Shown in pieces: positions 1 through 10,340 of a stretch of 64,000 nt of DNA. Below the pieces are notes generated by a model that did no database searches, was not told the DNA's origin, and saw only the letters and a list, made by a program, of their open reading frames with translations. The DNA is taken from NCBI RefSeq assembly GCF_937616625.2, contig NC_065570.1, positions 73,745,665 through 73,809,664 on the forward strand, given 5' to 3'. The stretch's first letter is position 1. Every line of letters starts with the position of its first letter. This DNA is from Mercurialis annua (Eukaryota; Streptophyta; Magnoliopsida; Malpighiales; Euphorbiaceae). A program made the position numbers and the translations under genes.

Positions 1-387
1 TGGCAGAGATGTCTAGAAATATGAAAAGGCATTGAGGTAAAGGTGTATGAATTTTGGGAACAAGGTAAGGCAGTTGTGTTTCATAGCATAAATGCATGCA
101 TGATGCATAGACACAATTAACATGTAAAGTTAGAGACAGAGCAAGCATTGAACTAATCAAACAAATTACAAAATTGAGGTACTAAAACAAACATAGTTCA
201 TCAATTTCAAAGTAGATTCTCCTACTCGTGAATTGATTCAATTAGATGGAAGACTGTTGAAGCTTAAGCAGGTGAATAAAAAGGAATGAAGTAATTGAAT
301 GTTGAATGAGAGGAAAAAAAAAGACAGATCTGAGAAACTAAAGGAAGATCTGAGGAAGAAGTAAAAAGAGATCCAGATCTGAGTTAC

Positions 388-426
388 CCGTTCCTGCTGG
401 GGGAATCCATTCTGCTGAGACCCCAT
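388..426 (-). CDS. Probable first coding exon of an unidentified gene (partial)
   Basis: An ATG in a good plant context (AACAATGGGG) at 426 opens 13 codons reading MGSQQNGFPQQER. A GT donor (GTAACTCAG) follows directly at 387. Reading on past the donor gives only low-complexity Phe/Ser-rich sequence, which looks like intron. The rest of the gene would lie to the left of the window. Thirteen residues are too few to assign a family. The call rests only on the start context and the donor, so it could be chance. Confidence 0.4.
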
Positions 427-858
427 TGTTGAGTTTGTGCTGCCAAAACAAAACCCTCACTTCACATTCGGTTGTGTGAATTATGCAGCAGCAGTAGAAG
501 ATGACATCATTTCATTTCTGTCCGCCACAAGCTGCCACCATCCGCACTACTCCGAAGAGAAAGATTAGTACTGTAATTTCACTCCAAACATGCTGCAACT
601 GTATCATAAAATGTACAACAACCAAAAGAAGAAGAGACGGTGTCTTTTCTTTTTCTTTTTCTTTTTCTTTCTCTTTTTTGCAGATTAGATTAAACTTTCA
701 AGAAACAAACAAAGGCTCACTCGCTACTACTCAAACACCTAAACAGCATTCAATTTGTAATCCAAAACTCTCTTATTTGCACTTTTTCCGCCTCCCCAAA
801 TTTCACCCTTCCATTTATCTCAACCAAATTTACCTCATTCTATATATTATTTATACTA
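427..858. other. Gene-free stretch, possible promoter of the left-edge gene
   Basis: No convincing coding region. It contains a pyrimidine-rich run (TTTTTC units, about 646-680) of the kind often seen in plant 5' leaders and promoters. A long open frame across it is low-complexity Ser/Phe and shows no family features. Confidence 0.5.
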
Positions 859-1134
859 CTCCATCCGTCCCGATAGAGTTGTGCGCTTTACTTTTATCAT
901 ATAATTTAAAAAAAGCAATTATTGTTTATGCATTTTATAAAAAATTTCTTACTTTTCTTTTCATGCTCCTATTTAATATAGAGTTCACTTATAATTTACT
1001 TTCAATTTACTTATTAGTGAATTTTAAATATGGATAATATAAAAAAAATGGGTTAATGACCAATAAATTGGACTTTTGTTAATTATTTCCAATTTTATGA
1101 ATCAAAATGATAAAATTCCCATTTTATGGCTACC

Positions 1135-1226
1135 AGACCGCGGAACTGTTCCGCGGTTTATGTAAACCGCGGAACAGTTCCGCGGTCTATCCTACGTGGC
1201 TCCTCGCTGGAGGAGCCACATAGGCA
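1135..1226. repeat. Left palindrome cluster of the 1.1 kb MULE
   Basis: Positions 1135-1160 and 1163-1188 are perfect 26-bp inverted arms separated by 'tg'. Each arm is itself a smaller palindrome (ccgcggaac/gttccgcgg). A second hairpin follows at about 1190-1226 with arms gtggctcctc/gaggagccac. The GC content contrasts sharply with the AT-rich surroundings. Confidence 0.9.
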
Positions 1227-1284
1227 AAAGCAGACCGCGTAACACTTACGCGGTTTATAATACATATTTTTCCGTTGTTCATTT

Positions 1285-1535
1285 ACACATAAATCTAATT
1301 CATTTTATAATACATATTTTTTAAAATTTTAAACTAAATCTAACTTTAATATTAACTAACTACACTTCAAACATTATTTTAATCTAATTACATTTACACA
1401 TTAATCTAATAAAATTTACACATTAATCTAATTTATTTTATAATACATATTTTTTAAAATTTTGAACTAAATCTAACTACAATATTAACTAACTACATTT
1501 GAAATATTATTTTAATCTAAGTAAACATCATTTAA
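1285..1535 (+). repeat. Two direct copies of a ~120 bp AT-rich unit
   Basis: The phrase acattaatctaattta-ttttataatacat, then aaattttgaactaaatctaac and a tail ending attattttaatctaa, occurs twice in tandem with minor changes. The copies start near 1285 and 1421. This is internal sequence of the MULE. Confidence 0.7.
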
Positions 1536-1600
1536 ATCTAACTATATTCAATAATTTAAAATTAATATATTTATAAATTTTAAGAACTCACCCGATAATT

Positions 1601-1715
1601 ACGCGCCAAAAAATAATATTCCGCGCCGAAAAATAATATCCGCCACGCAAAATAATATCCGCCACCAAAAATAATATCCGCCACGCAAAATAATATCCGC
1701 CACCGAAATTAGGCT
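1601..1715 (+). repeat. Short tandem array of an ~18 bp 'aataatatccgccac' unit
   Basis: Five to six imperfect copies of a unit close to aataatatccgccacgcaa follow one another. Linkers vary between 'gcaaa', 'caaaa' and 'cgaaa'. The array lies inside the MULE, between the AT-rich repeats and the right palindrome cluster. Confidence 0.8.
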
Positions 1716-1852
1716 CCGTAAAATTTTCTCCAAAATAGTATCCCTTCTAACTCTCTCTCTAACTACTCTCTCTCTAAAATTTTCTCCAAATTCATTTTTT
1801 GGAGTGTGGAGTGGAGAAGGGGGAATGATTTCCCCCTTATATAGTGGTTGTA

Positions 1853-2100
1853 GACCGCGGAAAATTTCCGCGGTCTACAACCACTCGGTCAAGGGAATTT
1901 ATTCCCTGTCAGAGGGAATAAATTCCCTCTGTAAACCGCGGAAAGCTTCCGCGGTTTACAGTGACCTGTCACTGTAAACCGCGGAAGCTTTCCGCGGTTT
2001 ACGTCCACGTGGTTCCACCTGCGTCCAGGTGGAGCCACGTGCACAGACCGCGGAACACTTCCGCGGTTTGTTATAAACCGCGGAAGTGTTCCGCGGTCTG
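1853..2100. repeat. Right palindrome cluster of the 1.1 kb MULE
   Basis: Three levels of inverted repeat are visible. Short modules have arms accgcggaa/ttccgcggt with variable cores. A 35-bp perfect inverted repeat lies at 1931-1965 and 1968-2002 with spacer 'ct'. A 26-bp perfect inverted repeat lies at 2044-2069 and 2075-2100 with loop 'gttat'. Between them sits a hairpin built from ccacgtgg/ccacgtg halves around 2005-2043. An open frame can be read through the array on each strand, but it reflects the palindromes and not a gene. Confidence 0.9.
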
Positions 2101-2285
2101 GATGCCACAAATAGAGAAAAATATGCAATCAGGTCCTAATTTAAGAAATTTTCTTAATTTTAATTGCAAAAACGTCATTAACCCAAAAAAAATGAATGAA
2201 AAAATTAATTACTTTTTGAAGGTGGACAAAAGTTTTAGGATAATTTTCTTTTTCAAAATGGACAATTCTATTTAGACGGAGGGAG

Positions 2286-4522
2286 TATTAATTAGTATTT
2301 TTGTTGAGCAAAGCCTCATTCTCTTATCTTATGGAGCCAATCATAAGACACATTTGCAGAAAATACTTCAAAAACAATATCTGCAAAATTTAACCCAAAC
2401 TAAATTTTTTTATCTCTAACATTTGAGAATCTTTATTTTTTTACTCGCAATTTCAAACAGTTTCAAATATTTTCTAAAAAACATAATTTGAAATGGTTTT
2501 AAAAACCGTCTTTTTTAAACAGTTACTAAAGGGCTTTCAAACGGTTTCAAATGATTTCTAAAAAATTAATTTGAAACCGTTTTATTTCAAAAGATACTAA
2601 ATGTTTCAAACAGTTTCTAATTAGATGCATATTTTTCATACAGTTTTAAACAATTTCTAAATCGATTAGTTTAGCCTATTCACAAATGACAAAATTTTCG
2701 ATTTTATTCACAAACGGCTAGAAAAGATTTCAAATATTCAAAAATTAGCTAAACTAGCCAATTTTAAAAGGTTTATTTATAACTGACAAAATTCTCCAAC
2801 ATTTGTTATTTTTTTGGATTAACCCTTTATTACAGAACATGAAAAACAAATATTAAAATAACACAATATTAGTTTACACTCCCTAATTCAGCTATTAATC
2901 AATCATGACACCTGAATTTAGTTCCCCTATCACAAAATTCCCTCCTAAATTTTACCTAATGGGTCAGTTTGGTCATTTTTGGGGTAAAAGGGGTTTGGGG
3001 CGGTTTTATAAGGAGTTTACCGGCCCATTAGTAAAATTTAAGGGATTTAGTGATATTTTTTTAGGGGCTTATGTGATAGAGGGGCTAAATTCAGGGGCAA
3101 TAGTTGATTAATAGCCCATAAACTCATAAGTTTATTTTCATTTTAAGTGGTCAAATAATTTCTATTTTCTAAAACTAGTTAACTAAATAAATATCTAAAA
3201 TATACTTAAATAAGTTCAAACAATTAAATTAAATTTTTTTTATCTTTTGAAAATAGTATTATATAATTTTGATAATTTAATACCAAAAAATGAGAGAGCA
3301 ATTAAAATAAAATGATAAAATTGGGTCTTTTCTCTCTCAAATAGAAAACTCTATCCGTGAAGAGTTTTCCTTTTATTTTTCGATTCGATTGCCGTCAATG
3401 GTTTATTTTTGTCGTGGCCGTAGCCATTTCACTTTTTATTGCTTTAGAATAATAAACAGCCGACTCCTTTTTATCTTTTTTGTTTTTGTTGGTAAAATTT
3501 ATCGACGAGGCGCATCAATTTCAATATATATATACAAATCAAGAATCAGAAATAGATCAGGACCTTTTGAAGATTGAAGATAGAATCGTTTATAGGTTAT
3601 ATTAGTTTTTTCTGATATATTTATTATAGCAATTGTCTTTTTTTACGAAATTTTTTATTGTTCTTTCTATATGAAAAGTTTGTTTATCTTCTTTATAAAG
3701 AATTGATTTTATTCTTAAAAAAATAAGATTAAATTGTCAAAATAAACAATATTTAATTTATATGAACCAGTCTATAAATTAAGAACCGAAATAGCCTTTT
3801 AGTGCATATTTATCTGACGGAGGAAACTATAGGGAAATCTTTTGTTTAGGCCTTTAAAGCCTCGACCACTGACTGCTGATTGTTCTTTTGAAAGAAGCTC
3901 TTGAAGCATCTTTTCCATACTAAACATCCATCTAAAATTTACGAGTTCAATAATTTTATAATTCCTTCACATTACGACCAAAATAGTGAGTGAAGCTTGC
4001 AGGATTGGAGTGATTTGAGTTGCATTGATGCAGCAAGGATAGCATTCTGCTAGGAGATAAAAGGAAAAGGACAGCATTCTTTTATGTACAACAAATACTT
4101 TGGCCCGTAGATTATTAGACAAGGAATTCGCATACAATTACCACATCTTTTTATTACTTAACCAATAGCTACCCTCCTCCTTTATCCGGGCTTGGGACCG
4201 GCTGTGTATAAAGACACAGGCGGAGTTACTTCACCAGCAACAAAATCAAAGGATACATTTCATTTAGAACCACCATAATAACTCTATTCCAAATACACAA
4301 GGCAAAATGTTGCCAAACAATATTCGAATGTATACATCTGCAACTTATGCAAATTTCATTTAGAGCACAACCCACAGTTGTAACCAAAACATTTTTTGAC
4401 ATCTTTGTTTAGTTAAAATTAATGCGACGCATCTACTTGCTTACTTGCCATTTTATTTTAAGTAAATAATTCTATTATGAAACCACCTCCGGCAGACTAG
4501 ACGAGAAGGAGCAGAAACGTAC
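2286..4522. other. Gene-free AT-rich stretch
   Basis: No coding region found on either strand. It contains one MITE-like inverted repeat (2892-3115, listed separately) and repeated 'caaacggtttcaaat'-type phrases around 2450-2650. The 3880-4520 part may belong to the spliced minus-strand transcript suggested for 4523-5850. Confidence 0.5.
2892..3115. mobile_element. MITE-like inverted repeat, class uncertain
   Basis: The left arm (gctattaatcaatcatgaca..., then cctgaatttag and aaattttac) is matched in reverse by the right arm (gtaaaattta..., ctaaattcagg, ttgattaatagc). The arms are about 80 bp with several mismatches. I could not settle the exact ends or the target duplication, so no superfamily is assigned. 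An open frame within it is fortuitous. Confidence 0.6.
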
Positions 4523-5850
4523 CAGCAAACCTCCACCCCCACAACAGCAATGGTGGTTTCTACTTGAAACCCTGCACCCAAAAAACAATTTAAGGGATAG
4601 AGAAAATACGTTAATCACAATAAAGATGCAGATAGTCGGGCTTCAAAAATATAAATAATTTTCCCCAAAAAGAGTTTGTTACTATAAAACATATCAAAGC
4701 TCATGGACACATAAAAATGAATATCCATCAGCTAATTGTTGGAAACATGTCAATCGTTTCTCTTCAAAGTCAATTTGTCTAATACTGCAGCCAACTCCTG
4801 GTCAAGCCCGTTAGGCCGGCACTTGTAATCTGATAAATATCACCACTTTTTCTTAGAACATTAATTTGGCTGGTGGACGTCATGACTCCCCATCAGAATT
4901 ATTGGGCTTCATTCGGTTCTGGACAATCTCAAAAGCACAACTTTAAAACATATTCAGCAAGCAGCATGCAAATGTTCTATTTTATTTTTAAATGTCATTA
5001 CTCAAATATTGGATGGCTGCCCTTCATCACAAGATCAAGTCACAAAACAATAGCTGAGATCCACTGGCCTTAAGAACAAATTTACCAAACGCCGCAATTC
5101 TTCCACCACTGAAATGTTAGTTATTGAACTAATTGGCAATACTCCAGATTTCTTCAATCCCTCCTCTACTTTTACACGAGGAGTTTCAAGATGCTAGAAC
5201 ATGCATGTTAAGGCCAAGCACCTTATCACTAACACAAGAACAAAAGTAAAAATGAACTATGTTGAGATTCATGATAAATATATAACTTTAACAAAAGTAA
5301 AAATGAACTATGTTGAGATTCATAATAAATATATAACTTTTCATTTCGATTTAATCAATGCAGCAATACACGTTTGTACAACAAATTGATATTCCAAAAA
5401 TGTCATGTAAGCAAGAAACAACAAACTGTTTTTGAGTTCCTAAGAAGAGAAACTCATCTGCAGCTGAAAGAGATCTACAAGAATGCAAAAGTCGCAACTT
5501 CATTTTCAAAAAGCTCTGGTCCCAAAAAACCACCACAAGTACCAAACCCAGCCTCTATCGATGCATTATGATCACAGCCTGAAACAAAACAGTATCAATG
5601 GCCACAATGCAAGAGATGCTTCATTGTCAATAAAGTAAGATTTGGCCAAATTGGCAAAAATCAAAGGGACTGACCAAACTTAGTATATCCACCAATAAAT
5701 GCAACATGACTCAAACAATCAGCAGCTAAATTACAAGCTAAACAAGATGTTTTGATCATTACTGAAATCATTCCTCCATGTAACTACAGAAAATGCACTA
5801 CGATCGTGAAAATATTGTAGCGGTGCTTGGTGCCTGGCTTCATCATCTGA
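4523..5850 (-). other. Possible spliced minus-strand transcript, unidentified
   Basis: Several short blocks are bounded by good minus-strand splice signals. One is 4523-4570 (acceptor TGCAG, donor GTACGT). One starts at 4829 after ATCAG and reads YKCRPNGLDQELAAVLDKL then a short tail to a stop at 4750. One is the 23-nt block near 5083-5105. Others start near 5572 and 5848 after TTTCAG; the last reads MMKPGTKHRYNIFTI before a candidate donor. I could not join them into one long ORF or recognise a family. This may be a gene with many tiny exons, a non-coding RNA, or a 3' extension of the ATXR7 transcript, which has a spliced 3' UTR. Confidence 0.3.
5241..5341 (+). repeat. 51-bp tandem duplication
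   Basis: Positions 5241-5291 and 5292-5341 are near-identical direct copies, beginning caaaagtaaaaatgaac and ending in ataaatatataactt. They differ at only one or two positions, so the duplication looks recent. Confidence 0.85.
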
Positions 5851-6048
5851 AACTCAACTATTTCAATTAGATCTCTATAAGCAGACTCTAGATCAACTAA
5901 TTTGATAGGCAAACCCAACTCACTGCAAAAATTACTCTGTTTGCTTGCTCATTAAACTAGCTTAAATAAAATAATGACTACATCACTTAATTACTTTCAT
6001 ATGTAGCAACTTGAAAACTGATTCAAGTTTTTAAATATTTCTTTGTTA

Positions 6049-6335
6049 CTCCCTCCATCTCAATAGAACTATCCACTTTTTTTTTTGTCCCCATACTCTT
6101 GTCCACTTCTAATAAAGTAACAATCTTTATAATTTCTCCATATTGTCCATATTTAAAACCCACTTATGAGCTAGTATTTATCGTTATCTATAAGTAAATG
6201 AGATTTTTGTGATCATATTAAATAGGGGTATATAGAAAAAGTAGAAAAAAGTTTGTAAAAATTTATAGCATTAATTGTGTTTTCTTAAACTCTGTGATAA
6301 TATAAAAGTGGACAACTCTACTGGGACCGAGGGAG
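6049..6335. mobile_element. Stowaway MITE, intact
   Basis: The ends read ctccctccatctcaatag and, inverted, ctactgggaccgagggag. TA is duplicated at 6047-6048 and 6336-6337. Length is 287 bp. It shares the 'ctat(t/c)gggac' subterminal motif with the copies at 859 and 52821, but its middle differs. Confidence 0.85.
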
Positions 6336-6600
6336 TATTATCTTTAACCATGGCAAATACAAAGGATTTAGGGTCGAACAAGGGCATATTACTGAAAAGG
6401 ATCATAATTTCAGTAGATGTCGTGAGACAAAATTCAAACAAGTAATTGGTGTAATTAAACGAGCAAGTTCAAGCAACCATCATCAAACTAGCTGTAAGTA
6501 GCTCATAAACTATTTGTCCCATTTGTAGCCCTAGAAACAACCACTGGTGAGTGAGTATAGAATGGACTTGGTATTTTCTAAGACATAATCCAAAAATATA

Positions 6601-6883
6601 CTCCCTCTGTCCCAAATTGATATGCACAATTTTAAGTTTTTTTGTCATGAATTATAGGCACTCAATTATTTTTACTTTATTAAGTAATTGCCAAATATAC
6701 CCACCCTCATTAGTTGTAGTAGAATGTCCTAGAAAAAAAAAAGGCATATGAAGATAAAAGTTACCACAACATTATAAGGGCAAGTGTTTTTTTTTTATAA
6801 ATTAACTAACTCTACCTAGAGAGCCTAAATTTTTTAAAATCCGTATTTGTCCTAAACTATCTATTAATTTGGGAGAGAGGGAG
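6601..6883. mobile_element. Stowaway MITE, second family
   Basis: The ends read ctccctctgtcccaaattg and the inverse (aatttgggagagagggag). TA flanks both sides (6599-6600 and 6884-6885). It is 283 bp and only 265 bp downstream of the preceding MITE. The subterminal 'caaattgatatg' motif separates it from the 'aatagagttgtcca' family in this window. Confidence 0.8.
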
Positions 6884-7263
6884 TATTGTGCTCACATATG
6901 CACCAACAAAAGCAATCAAATCCAAGTAGCTCATGAAAATCAACCATCATTTGTGAAGCAGTAGAAAAACAAAGACTTGCTTTTCCTCTATTTTCTTTTT
7001 AAACAAACATTGCAAACTTAGCAACCTAAGTAGCATGGAAATGGAAACAATATGAAATCATAAACCAGAAAGAACTTTTTTTCAAAAATAGAAAACACGT
7101 GGGAAAAACGTGTAAATAATATAAATAAAAGGCTATATTTTTAAAATCATAAAACTTTACATATGTCAAATTTGATTTATACATTTGACATTAAATGGAA
7201 AAAATTATTTAAATATACTCAAATTTAAATTCATAACAGATAAAAATTTATCCATAAATTTTA

Positions 7264-7566
7264 GGGGTATTGGCATATTAAATCCCAAAATGTGATGTTT
7301 GTAGCGATCTAATCTCATGGGTTAAAAGTTAAACCGTTAAATATAAAATCCTAAGCTTTCGTGTTTTTGCATTCTTCGGGCAATTTTGGTCATACGCGAC
7401 ATCCGTGGATCTAATATGCCACGTATGGACCAAAATTTCCGCAATATATATATATAGATATGGATTTGGACTAGAAAACGCAAAGTATTTTATAAATAAC
7501 GTTTTAAACCATGAGATCAGATCGTTATAAACACCATACGTTGGGATTTAATAATGCCAATAGCCC
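7264..7566. mobile_element. Short Mutator-like element with 9-bp TSD
   Basis: The ends are ggggtattggcatatta and, inverted, the complement of taataatgccaatagccc. A perfect 9-bp duplication, taaatttta, lies at 7255-7263 and 7567-7575. A central hairpin (aattttggt at 7382-7390 pairing with accaaaatt near 7429-7437) carries GC-rich inner sequence. There is no coding capacity. Confidence 0.85.
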
Positions 7567-9374
7567 TAAATTTTATAATATTTTCACCCAACAAAAATAA
7601 AAAGATAAGATTTACTGTGGTTAATGTGAATAATATTTATGATAATTGATTAGATTTTTTTAGTTGCAAGTAATCTTTAGGTTTTTTTATGGGAAATGGG
7701 CATCTAATTTATTATTTACCGAAACAGCCCAAAAAGTTTCATGTGAGTTTCTGAGAGTTCCTGATTTCCGTGCTTCCTAATTAGCAACTATTACATCACT
7801 GCCTAAAATAATATCAAATAACCCGCCTTAGCTACCACTCTTTTTCAACTACAATTACAGTAGTACGGATACTGGAAAGCACCAGAGTCTCTAATTGCAT
7901 CAACAAGTCAATAATCAAGCTGTGACCCACTAGAATTTACTTAAGTTTTACATCTTTATCAACATGATTAGTGACTGGCAGTTGCCATTATAATCAGGTG
8001 ACAGTTTACAATACACTTTTCACAAATTTGAAGAGAACCTCGTAAGACCCTAATTAATGTTTTTCTTCAATGGCACGTCTAAATTCAAACCCAAGACTTT
8101 GTCCAAATCCAGCAATGTGAAATAGGACATATATTTCGACAAAAAAAGAAATAGGACATATAATAATAGGCATTAAAGCAAGCCCACCGCCCTCTAGCAA
8201 CATTAAAATTTGTCTCAGTACTTTTATATTTTGTAAATTGAAAAGAAATTTCATTTATGAACTTCATGTCTTATGCAAAAAATACATGAAACATAAAAAT
8301 GGAACCCGGCAAATATTTGTTTAACTTTATAGACAGATGCGCGGAAGTCCCAAATTCAAGAAGACATGAGAAGATTTCAATTTATTTAAATAGTCAGGTG
8401 GCAGGAAACATACAATTGATGATAAACCCTGCCTACGTGCTCCGCTGCCAGCCTTGGAGTCCCTACATCCCACCACACTTGCCCGAGAACTTGTACGTAG
8501 CAATTCATTAGGGAACATCTTAAAGCTGAGAGAATTACTCTACAAATGTCAGACTAATAGTCTGCAACCAAATATAAGATAACAATTGCTTAGTGATTAT
8601 GAACCACATCTCCAAAATGGAAGTTTATGACTACATAACTTGAGTAATATAATCTAGCAGGTCAAACAATCCAGCTATATACACTATCTTCTAGCACAAC
8701 ATAACATAAGATTAGTGCATTATCTCATGGTTTCGTTTATAAACCAATGCAATGAAAGATATAGACAAAATACATTGAACTGCTTTCTGGATGTGCATAA
8801 ACAAGTTACATGTCTTCAGAAGATATAATGAATCACCATATCATAGAGCGTTGAATGAATTTATACAGGTGATATTAAAATAAGACACTAATTATATTAT
8901 TTGTTATTGAATGTCAGTGGTTGGTCTAGCAAAAAGTAAATTTAAATAGTTTACACAGATTTCAAGTGTTGCTTCAATGCAATTTGCAGAAACTATGTTC
9001 ATTCCATGGACATGCCAAACACCATAGCTCGCTCAACAGATTAATGTTCAGTTCCATAAAACTTCATTTTCTCAAGGCTGATACAGACAGTTTCAGGCCC
9101 ATGATCCCACAGATAGAGAAAAGAAATGGAAAAATGCTACTTAAGTGAACATTTCCAAATATGGGAATGATCCATGAGGCCATGACAGGCCCACCAAGCT
9201 ACCAACATATGGACATGCATTTTAAGTTGAGGCGTCTTAGGACTAGGTAAGTCTGAGCTCACCGCAACTTGCAGCACTACCAATTTATAGAAGTCCATAG
9301 CAATATATTCTGTATCAATAAATTAAAAAGTAGGTACACAATGTATTATGTCAGTAGCTATCCGTAGCTACCGA
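7567..9374. other. Gene-free stretch
   Basis: No gene recognised. A minus-strand block around 8405-8511 stays open and reads in part CYVQVLGQVWWDVGTPRLA, but it has no family match I know and no clear splice context. The rest is AT-rich sequence without structure. Confidence 0.4.
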
Positions 9375-10011
9375 CATAGTTATTAAATGCGAAAGGCGAC
9401 CCGAGGCGACAAGGGTCAAAAAGCCTGAGGCGCAAGGCGTGGGGCGAGGCGAAAGCCTTTTGGAGAAAAGGCGAATAATTAATATATATATATATATATT
9501 ATGTAAACCCTATGCATTTAAAAAAAAAAATCAAATATAATTCAAAAGTTCAAAAGTACTAATCAAATTATTAAAGTCTAAGTTAAAAGATAACTAATTA
9601 TCAATGCAATAATGGCTTTGAAGAAGAAAAGAGAGTCTTTGCGTGAAGAAGAAGAATTGGAATATGTATCGTTGTGTTTCTAATTTTGTTAATCTAGTAT
9701 TATACTTATAGGTTAAAATATTAGAAAAATAGGTTAAAAAGGTGGCCCAGCAGCTTTTTTAAATGTGTTTAGGGCTTAATTACACTTAAAAAGCCCATAA
9801 AAACAGATTAGCATTTAATTTTTAAAAAAAAAACACTGAACAGCCCTGAAATCACAGAGGCGAGCGCCTCTGGCCTCTCGCCTCCCAACTGAGGCGACAA
9901 AGGCGGTCGCCTTTGCGACATCGCCCGCCTTTGGCCATGTGAGGCGGCTCAGCCCTCGCCTGAGTCGCCTCTCGCCTGAGGCGCGCCTCAGGTGCGCCTT
10001 TAATAACTATG
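9375..10011. mobile_element. Non-autonomous hAT element rich in 'gaggcg' motifs
   Basis: The terminal inverted repeat is catagttattaaa (13 bp, both ends). A perfect 8-bp target duplication, gctaccga, lies at 9367-9374 and 10012-10019, the hAT hallmark. Both subterminal regions carry dozens of aggcg/cgcct motifs in mixed orientation, as expected for hAT transposase subterminal binding sites. No ORF of transposase size is present. Confidence 0.9.
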
Positions 10012-10168
10012 GCTACCGATTAAACTAAATATAGCAAATAAAGAGCCAGGGACAGGAGTAAATCAAGCAATATTAAGCTACAAGACAATCCGCATAGACA
10101 TAATATGTAAACTCTGTAGCACTTAAAATTCTAAATAACATTGAAGATGAAAGACAATAATGACTTAC

Positions 10169-10225
10169 CTTGGACGTTCATTTTCCAAGTTTACAAAATT
10201 GAAGATCAGAACTGTAAACAATGGC
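10169..10225 (-). other. Probable spliced 3' UTR exon of ATXR7
   Basis: The stop-containing exon of ATXR7 runs on to a donor (GCTG|GTTAGT) at about 10315. The next minus-strand block is 57 nt, preceded by TTTTAG and ended by a consensus donor (CCAAG|GTAAGT). This suggests at least two introns downstream of the stop codon. It is inferred from splice signals only. Confidence 0.45.
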
Positions 10226-10340
10226 CTAAAACAAAATGAACATGATATAAGGTAATATTAGAAGTAATCTTAATCAAAAAGTTCAGTGCAAAAACAACCA
10301 ACCAGAGTACTAACCAGCAACCACAACTCGAGAACACTTC

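Larger units (their letters stand above)
1050..2184. mobile_element. Non-autonomous Mutator-like element with palindrome arrays
   Basis: The element starts gggttaatgac and ends in the inverse (gtcattaaccc). It is flanked by the 9-bp direct repeat aaaaaaaat (1041-1049 and 2185-2193), the length typical of Mutator-like elements; the A-rich repeat is less diagnostic than a mixed one. The split Stowaway around it confirms the insertion points. It has no plausible coding region. Each end carries a cluster of perfect GC-rich palindromes. The AT-rich middle carries two kinds of tandem repeat. Confidence 0.75.
859..2285. mobile_element. Stowaway MITE split by a nested insertion
   Basis: The left end reads ctccatccgtccc and the right end is its near reverse complement (gacggagggag). 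TA dinucleotides flank both ends (857-858 and 2286-2287), the normal Stowaway (Tc1/mariner) target duplication. Positions 859-1049 plus 2194-2285 align along their length with the uninterrupted copy at 52821-53092, including the shared stretches around gcaattattgtt and ttactttttgaa. The middle is occupied by another element (1050-2184). Without that insertion the MITE would be about 280 bp. Confidence 0.85.

Noticed and set aside
501..1037. 178-codon plus-strand frame
   Set aside because: Low-complexity, overlaps a pyrimidine repeat and the left end of a Stowaway MITE.
1135..2100. Spaced palindromes considered as a CRISPR-like array
   Set aside because: Plant nuclear context, unequal spacing, perfect long palindromes and a transposon with its own duplication all argue against it.
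1889..2275. Arg/Pro-rich open frames on both strands
   Set aside because: They are translations of the ccgcggaa palindromes inside the MULE.
8299..8518. Overlapping open frames on both strands
   Set aside because: Neither strand shows a family motif or a convincing pair of splice sites.
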